This document shows positions 59,730-64,000 of a stretch of 64,000 bases of DNA, piece by piece. The stretch covers positions 416,956 through 480,955 of the forward strand of contig NZ_LIVV01000003.1 in NCBI RefSeq assembly GCF_001905825.1, in the 5' to 3' direction. Numbering within the stretch: position 1 is the first letter of the stretch; each line of letters opens with the position of its first letter. The stretch is from Streptomyces sp. CB02009 (GTDB lineage: Bacteria > Actinomycetota > Actinomycetes > Streptomycetales > Streptomycetaceae). The notes beneath the pieces were generated by a model. That model had not been told where the DNA came from, made no database searches, and saw only the letters and a program-made list of their open reading frames with translations. The translations under genes were made by a program, and so were the position numbers.

Positions 59730-61478
59730 GCCGTCCGTCAGGACGACGGCCGACTCGCCGGGGAGCCGCAGGACCCCGTCCCCCGACGGGGAGTCGACCG
59801 GCTCCCACGCCGCGAGGACCTGGTCGCGGCCGTTGGAGCCGAGCGGGATCACCGCCGGCTCCTTGCCCAGGTTGACCGCCACCCGCAGGACCCCGCGCCG
59901 GAAGACCAGCCAGCGGGCCTCCTCGTCGAAGGCCGCCTTCACCCCCGCCAGGTCCGGGTCCGTCAGGTCGGGCAGGGTGCGGCGCAGCGCGATGAGCTGC
60001 CGGTACCAGGCGAGCAGCCGCTTGTGCGGGTCCCGCTCGCGCTCGGCCCGGTCGAGGACCGAACGGTCACGGGTGGCGGCCTCCTGCGGGTCGGGGACCT
60101 CGTTCTCGTCCCAGCCGTGCTCCGCGAACTCCCGCCGCCTGCCCCGCCGTACGGCCTCCGCGAGCTCCGGGTCCGTGTGGTCGGTGAAGTACTGCCAGGG
60201 CGTGGTCGCCCCCCACTCCTCGCCCATGAAGAGCATCGGCACCGAGGGGCCGGTGAGGACGAGCGTCGCCGCGCAGGCCAGCAGACCGGGGGAGAGGGAG
60301 GCCGAAAGGCGGTCGCCCAGGGCCCGGTTGCCGATCTGGTCGTGGGTCTGCGCGTACCCGAGGAAGCGGTGGGCGGGGGTGCGCTCCCGGTCCACCGGCC
60401 GCCCGTGGCGGCGGCCCCGGAACGCCGAGTACGTGCCGTCGTGGAAGAAGACGTGGGTGAGGGTCTTCGCGAGCGCGGCCATCGGGGCGCGCGCGAAGTC
60501 CGCGTAGTAGCCCTGGGACTCGCCGGTCAGGGCGGTGTGCAGGGAGTGGTGGAAGTCGTCGTTCCACTGGGCGTGGATCCCGATGCCGCCGAGCGCGCGC
60601 GGGGCGGTCGTGCGCGGGTCGGCGAGGTCGGACTCGGCGATCAGGAAGTGCGGGCGGCCCTGCTCCCCCGCCAGTTCGTCGACGGCCGCCGACAGCTCCT
60701 CCAGGAACGTCAGGGCCCGGGTGTCGGCGAGCGCGTGCACGGCGTCGAGCCGCAGCCCGTCGATCCGGTAGTCCCGCAGCCAGGCGAGCGCGCTGCCCCG
60801 GAAGTACGCCCGGACCTCGTCGGAGCCGGGGGCGTCCAGGTTCACCGCGGCGCCCCAGGGCGTGTGGTGGGTCTCGGTGAAGTACGGTCCGAAGAAGGGG
60901 AGATGGTTGCCGTCGGGTCCCAGGTGGTTGTGCACCACGTCCAGGACCACGCCCATGCCGAGCCCGTGCGCCGCGTCCACGAACCGCTTCAGCGCCTCGG
61001 GGCCGCCGTACGGCTCGTGCACCGCCCACGGCGCCACCCCGTCGTACCCCCAGCCCCGCACCCCGGGGAACGGACACAGCGGCATCAGCTCCACATGGGT
61101 GACTCCGAGGCCCGCGAGCTCCCCGAGGCGCGCGGCCGCCGCGTCCAGGGTCCCCTCCGGGGTGAAGGTGCCGAGGTGCAGCTCGTACAGGACGGAGCTG
61201 CGGAGCCGCAGCTTCGGGGACTCGTTCCGCCAGGCGTACGCGGAGTGGTCGACGACCGCGCTCAGCCCGTCGGGCCCGTCGGGCTGGCGCCGGGAGCACG
61301 GGTCGGGCAGCACGTGCCCCCCGTCGAGCGAGAAGCCGTACCGGTCGCCGTCCTCGGCGGGTACGACCCCCGTCCACCAGCCGTCGCGCTCCGCGTCCCG
61401 CTCCAGGGGATGCGCGGAGCCGTTCAGCTCCAGCGTCACCCGGTCACGGGCGTTCGGCGCCCACACCTCGAAGAGCAC
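59727..61478 (-). CDS. treZ: Malto-oligosyltrehalose trehalohydrolase
   Basis: 583 residues, GTG 61478 (GAGGGGATTT upstream). GH13: nucleophile Asp in IDGLRLDAVHALAD, acid/base Glu in HFLIAESDL, transition-state Asp in AQTHDQIGNR, plus the TreZ-type opening LFEVWAPNARDRVTLELNGS. It releases trehalose from malto-oligosyltrehalose; the TreY synthase that makes its substrate is not next to it. Confidence 0.93.
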   Translation of the reverse strand: MLFEVWAPNARDRVTLELNGSAHPLERDAERDGWWTGVVPAEDGDRYGFSLDGGHVLPDPCSRRQPDGPDGLSAVVDHSAYAWRNESPKLRLRSSVLYELHLGTFTPEGTLDAAAARLGELAGLGVTHVELMPLCPFPGVRGWGYDGVAPWAVHEPYGGPEALKRFVDAAHGLGMGVVLDVVHNHLGPDGNHLPFFGPYFTETHHTPWGAAVNLDAPGSDEVRAYFRGSALAWLRDYRIDGLRLDAVHALADTRALTFLEELSAAVDELAGEQGRPHFLIAESDLADPRTTAPRALGGIGIHAQWNDDFHHSLHTALTGESQGYYADFARAPMAALAKTLTHVFFHDGTYSAFRGRRHGRPVDRERTPAHRFLGYAQTHDQIGNRALGDRLSASLSPGLLACAATLVLTGPSVPMLFMGEEWGATTPWQYFTDHTDPELAEAVRRGRRREFAEHGWDENEVPDPQEAATRDRSVLDRAERERDPHKRLLAWYRQLIALRRTLPDLTDPDLAGVKAAFDEEARWLVFRRGVLRVAVNLGKEPAVIPLGSNGRDQVLAAWEPVDSPSGDGVLRLPGESAVVLTDG

Positions 61479-61539
61479 GGAAATCCCCTCGTCGACGGAC
61501 CAGCCGCTGCACGACTGACTACCGCGACCATCCTGGCAG

Positions 61540-62589
61540 TCAGGACCCCGCCACGCCCGGTGTGTCCCACACGTAGTTGATCGCACGCTCGAAGGTGACG
61601 TAGCCCGCGCGGGCGAAAGACGCCGCCATCGGCACGTTGCCCAGGTCCGTCGCCGCCCGGATCCGGGGGACGTCGGTGGCGGCCAGGACGCGTGTGCCCT
61701 CCGCCAGGATGTCGTCGATGGAGCCGTGGCCGCGGTGGGCGGGCAGCACGCCGATGTACGCGATCGTGTGGTGGTAGTTGTTCCGCGCGGGGACGACGAA
61801 GCCGACCGGCTCGCCGGTCTCCGGCAGCTGGGCCACCTGCCACCACTCCCGCGGCGAGGAGTAGTGCGCGAGCTCCTCGTCGTAGTGCAGCTCCGCGGCC
61901 TCGCGGGCCGACAGGCCGGAGGCGAGATCGGCCTGCCCGTGCGCGTCGAGCGTGCCCTCCATGACCGGGGTCATCAGCGTGACGAGGTCCTCGCGGTCCC
62001 GCACCGGGCGGAACTCCAGCCGGCCCTTCGGCTCCGGTACGGGGGTGCCGGGCCGCCACTCCAGGCGCAGCCGCTCGACGATCGGGCGGGCCCCGGTGGC
62101 GACCAGGACGCCGAAGACGGACTCCAGGAGCGACCGGGTCTCCGGCACCTCGCGCCAGTCCGCCGGCATGAAGCGGCCGAACTCCGGGGGCCGCGTGCCC
62201 TCCGGGACCACGGCGGCCGTGGCGGTCTCCAGGAGCCGCAGGCCGATCTCGGCGCGCTCCTCCTCCGGCAGCTCCGGGGCGAGGTCGAAGAAGTCGAGCG
62301 CCTGCGGGGCGGCGCCGGCCGTGCCGGTCCACCAGGAGAGCCGGCCGAGGAGCCGGTCGCCGTCGAGGGCGACCCACATCCATCCGGGGACGCGGCGGCC
62401 GGTGGCGAGGTCGTCGGCGAGCTCGTGGTCGAGCGAGTAGCTGAGGCGGAGGAACAGGTCGAGTTCCCCGGGTCCGGCGAGCGGCCGGATGACGAGGCCG
62501 CGCGCGGCGGCGGTGCCGGGCGCGGCGGTGGCGCTGGTCGTGCTGGTGGTGCCGGTCGTGCTGGTGGTGCTCGAAGAAGACGAGGTCAC
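61540..62589 (-). CDS. GNAT family N-acetyltransferase
   Basis: 349 residues from GTG 62589. An N-terminal Ser/Thr run, then two acetyltransferase-like units; the C-terminal one has the acetyl-CoA loop IGVLPAHRGHGSIDDILAEG and TDLGNVPMAASFARAGYV. Tandem GNAT layout. Substrate unknown. It lies 61 nt upstream of treZ on the same strand. Confidence 0.9.
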   Translation of the reverse strand: MTSSSSSTTSTTGTTSTTSATAAPGTAAARGLVIRPLAGPGELDLFLRLSYSLDHELADDLATGRRVPGWMWVALDGDRLLGRLSWWTGTAGAAPQALDFFDLAPELPEEERAEIGLRLLETATAAVVPEGTRPPEFGRFMPADWREVPETRSLLESVFGVLVATGARPIVERLRLEWRPGTPVPEPKGRLEFRPVRDREDLVTLMTPVMEGTLDAHGQADLASGLSAREAAELHYDEELAHYSSPREWWQVAQLPETGEPVGFVVPARNNYHHTIAYIGVLPAHRGHGSIDDILAEGTRVLAATDVPRIRAATDLGNVPMAASFARAGYVTFERAINYVWDTPGVAGS

Positions 62590-62724
62590 GTCGTGTTTCC
62601 CCCTGGGGATACGGGCTGTGGAGACGGCAGACCGTAACAGCGATCACCGCTGGAGGGGTATGGGGTTTCCCCGCCGGGAGGCCCTTCTGGACACTGCGGG
62701 CCCGACGGACCGACAATCACAGAT

Positions 62725-63273
62725 GTGACGACCCCTTTCGAGCTTCCGGCGAACACCCCTCGGCTGACCGACGCCGAGCGGGACCGCGCGCTGGTGCTGC
62801 TCCGTGAGGGTGCCGCCCAGGGCCGCCTCTCGCACGACACGTTCGTCTACCGGATGGAGCGCGTGCTCCAGGCCCGGCGCCCCGACGAACTCGCCCTGCT
62901 CACCGCCGACCTGAGGACCGAGGGCACGTGGACCCGCCGAGTGGTGGGCGCGGTCGAGCGGATGTCCGCGTTCACGGCCAGGCTGGGACGCGCGTGGTCC
63001 GCGGAGCGCCTGCCGAAACTCCTGCTGCCCGTGCCGGGCCCGCACCCCCTGCGCATCGGCCGCGACCCGGTCAACGGCCTCCGCCTCAGCCACGAGACGG
63101 CCTCCCGGCTGCACGCCGAACTGTCGATGCAGAGCGGCATGTGGATCCTCCGCGACCTCGGCTCGACGAACGGCACGACGGTCAACGGCCGCCGGGTCAT
63201 GGGAGCGGTCGTCGTCAGATCGGGCGACGTGGTCGGCTTCGGCCAGATGTCGTTCCGCCTGTCGCACGGGTAG
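62725..63273 (+). CDS. DUF1707 and FHA domain protein
   Basis: 182 residues from GTG 62725. N-terminal DUF1707 (RLTDAERDRALVLLREGAAQ, DTFVYRMERVLQARRPDEL), then FHA (PLRIGRDPVNGLRLSHETAS, DLGSTNGTTVNGRRVMG) with the phosphothreonine-binding Arg and Ser. It may read Ser/Thr-kinase signalling. Ribosome binding site absent; possibly leaderless. Confidence 0.9.
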   Translation: MTTPFELPANTPRLTDAERDRALVLLREGAAQGRLSHDTFVYRMERVLQARRPDELALLTADLRTEGTWTRRVVGAVERMSAFTARLGRAWSAERLPKLLLPVPGPHPLRIGRDPVNGLRLSHETASRLHAELSMQSGMWILRDLGSTNGTTVNGRRVMGAVVVRSGDVVGFGQMSFRLSHG

Positions 63274-63427
63274 GCCCGGCGCGCCGCGCGCTCCTTCCGA
63301 CCGTCTCGGCAGTGTTCACCCGTTCGGCGGTATGCGGCGGGCGGTGCGGTGCGGGCGGTGGTGGGCTGGGGGGACGCGCGCCACGATCGCCGGCCGCGGG
63401 ACCCACCGCCGATCGACAGGGGGCGCG

Positions 63428-64000
63428 ATGAGCCACGAGCAGAACCGCGAGCCGGGCCGGGGCATAGGAGGCGAGCGGCCGGAGGCGTCGGGCGGGGACC
63501 CCTGGACCCGGCTGCCGTCCATGGCGCCGGCGACGCCCCCGGTCGGCGGCCGGGCGGCGGAGGGCGTGAGCGCGGTGGTGCCCGGTGGCCTCGCGCCGCT
63601 CGCCGCGCCCGTGCGGACCGCGCCCGGCGGCGGGCTCGCGCCCGGGGGCCGGGTCGTCGCGCCGAGTCCCCTCGACCCCGGTGCCTCGCGCGACCCCCAC
63701 GGAATCCACCGCACCCTGCGCGAGGACTTCCCGCTCACCTACGACCCGCTGCTGCGGGCCTGGGTGCTCAGCCGGTACGCGGACGTGGCCACCGCCCTCA
63801 CCGACAGCCGTTTCACGCACGGGCACCGGCCCGGCGACCCGCCGTGCGCGCGGGCCCACGTCGATGTCGACGTGGCGGCCCTCCGGTCGGTCACCGAGCG
63901 GACGGCGTACGTCCTGGCCCGCCGGATCGCCGAGCGGCCCCAGGCCGACCTGGTCGCCGACTTGTGCCACTGGCTGCCCGCCGGAACCGTCGCGGCCGCC
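63428..64000 (+). CDS. Cytochrome P450, 3' end missing
   Basis: Open from ATG 63428 to the window end (191 codons). After a Pro/Gly/Ala-rich N-terminal extension of about 85 residues comes a P450 start: DPHGIHRTLREDFPLTYDPL, AWVLSRYADVATALTDSRF and LARRIAERPQADLVADLCHW. The heme-Cys loop lies beyond the window. The start could be further in; the extension is unusually long. Family assignment is by this short part. Confidence 0.82.
   Translation, partial: MSHEQNREPGRGIGGERPEASGGDPWTRLPSMAPATPPVGGRAAEGVSAVVPGGLAPLAAPVRTAPGGGLAPGGRVVAPSPLDPGASRDPHGIHRTLREDFPLTYDPLLRAWVLSRYADVATALTDSRFTHGHRPGDPPCARAHVDVDVAALRSVTERTAYVLARRIAERPQADLVADLCHWLPAGTVAAA

Noticed and set aside
58482..61580. Very long plus-strand frame across M24 peptidase and treZ
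   Set aside because: Shadow frame: both underlying genes have complete catalytic motifs in other frames.
63215..63970. Minus-strand frames opposite the right-end P450
   Set aside because: Arg/Pro/Gly-rich shadow; the plus frame gives a clear P450 start.
1..64000. CRISPR arrays, IS elements, tRNA and rRNA genes
   Set aside because: No regularly spaced repeat array, transposase-like ORF, cloverleaf or rRNA-like stretch was seen on either strand.

Overview
The window is a high-GC (roughly 70% or more) actinomycete chromosome segment, almost certainly Streptomyces. It combines GTG/TTG starts, strong GC3 bias, the coproporphyrin-type heme genes, a DUF3000 protein, the XRE/DUF397/HATPase trio, and many GTGA/ATGA stop-start overlaps. 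Its gene order resembles what I recall of the S. coelicolor SCO6013-SCO6070 area. It is core chromosome with several accessory insertions. I see no tRNA, rRNA, CRISPR, IS element or replication origin. Both ends cut genes: dxs lacks its 5' end and a cytochrome P450 lacks its 3' end.

Left core region (1-17.6 kb): dxs and an APC amino-acid permease; a beta-propeller-like protein; a beta-oxidation pair (thiolase, then FadB-type hydratase/dehydrogenase) overlapping by GTGA; RNase D; an orphan LuxR-type response regulator; DUF3000; and heme genes. The heme genes are hemE, the HemY-type coproporphyrinogen oxidase and the HemQ coproheme decarboxylase. A CoA-disulfide-reductase-like flavoenzyme and a DUF4349 lipoprotein lie between hemE and the oxidase.

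17.7-21 kb is a minus-strand operon: a DUF692 (MNIO) iron enzyme fused to a C-terminal partner domain, then a TIGR04222-type membrane protein ending in a Ser/Gly/Cys tail with ten cysteines, then a second TIGR04222-like membrane protein. This looks like a peptide-modifying system whose substrate may be the tail.

21-33 kb is mostly housekeeping: Pth2-like protein, an AIM24/ABC ATPase/permease/zinc-ribbon operon, polysaccharide deacetylase lipoprotein, PPK2 kinase, PhoX-like phosphatase, OsmC, ZapE-like ATPase, RibD-C reductase, murC and msrB.

33-47 kb is the main accessory island. A membrane protein and a small protein (33.1-34.9 kb) share an Asn/Gly-rich motif, C-terminal in one and N-terminal in the other. 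Next to them is a tightly overlapped minus-strand operon (46.4 to 34.9 kb): an Fn3-like protein, a zinc-ribbon GTPase, a GAP1-type protein, a 45-aa ORF, a membrane-anchored zinc-ribbon GTPase, a 52-aa membrane peptide, then a TerY-P triad (VWA, PP2C phosphatase, kinase). This matches NTP-dependent conflict or stress systems predicted from genome context. An orphan SUKH-3 immunity-type gene follows.

47-64 kb: an SDR, the XRE/DUF397/HATPase regulatory set with a strong palindromic divergent promoter, a DUF3592-like protein, an EF-G paralogue, a second Asn/Gly-motif pair (DUF6232-like membrane protein plus a 113-aa protein), and assorted metabolic genes (VOC, nucleotide-kinase-like, GATase-like, TPR, LysR, M24 peptidase, TreZ, GNAT, DUF1707-FHA). 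The P450 starts at the right end.
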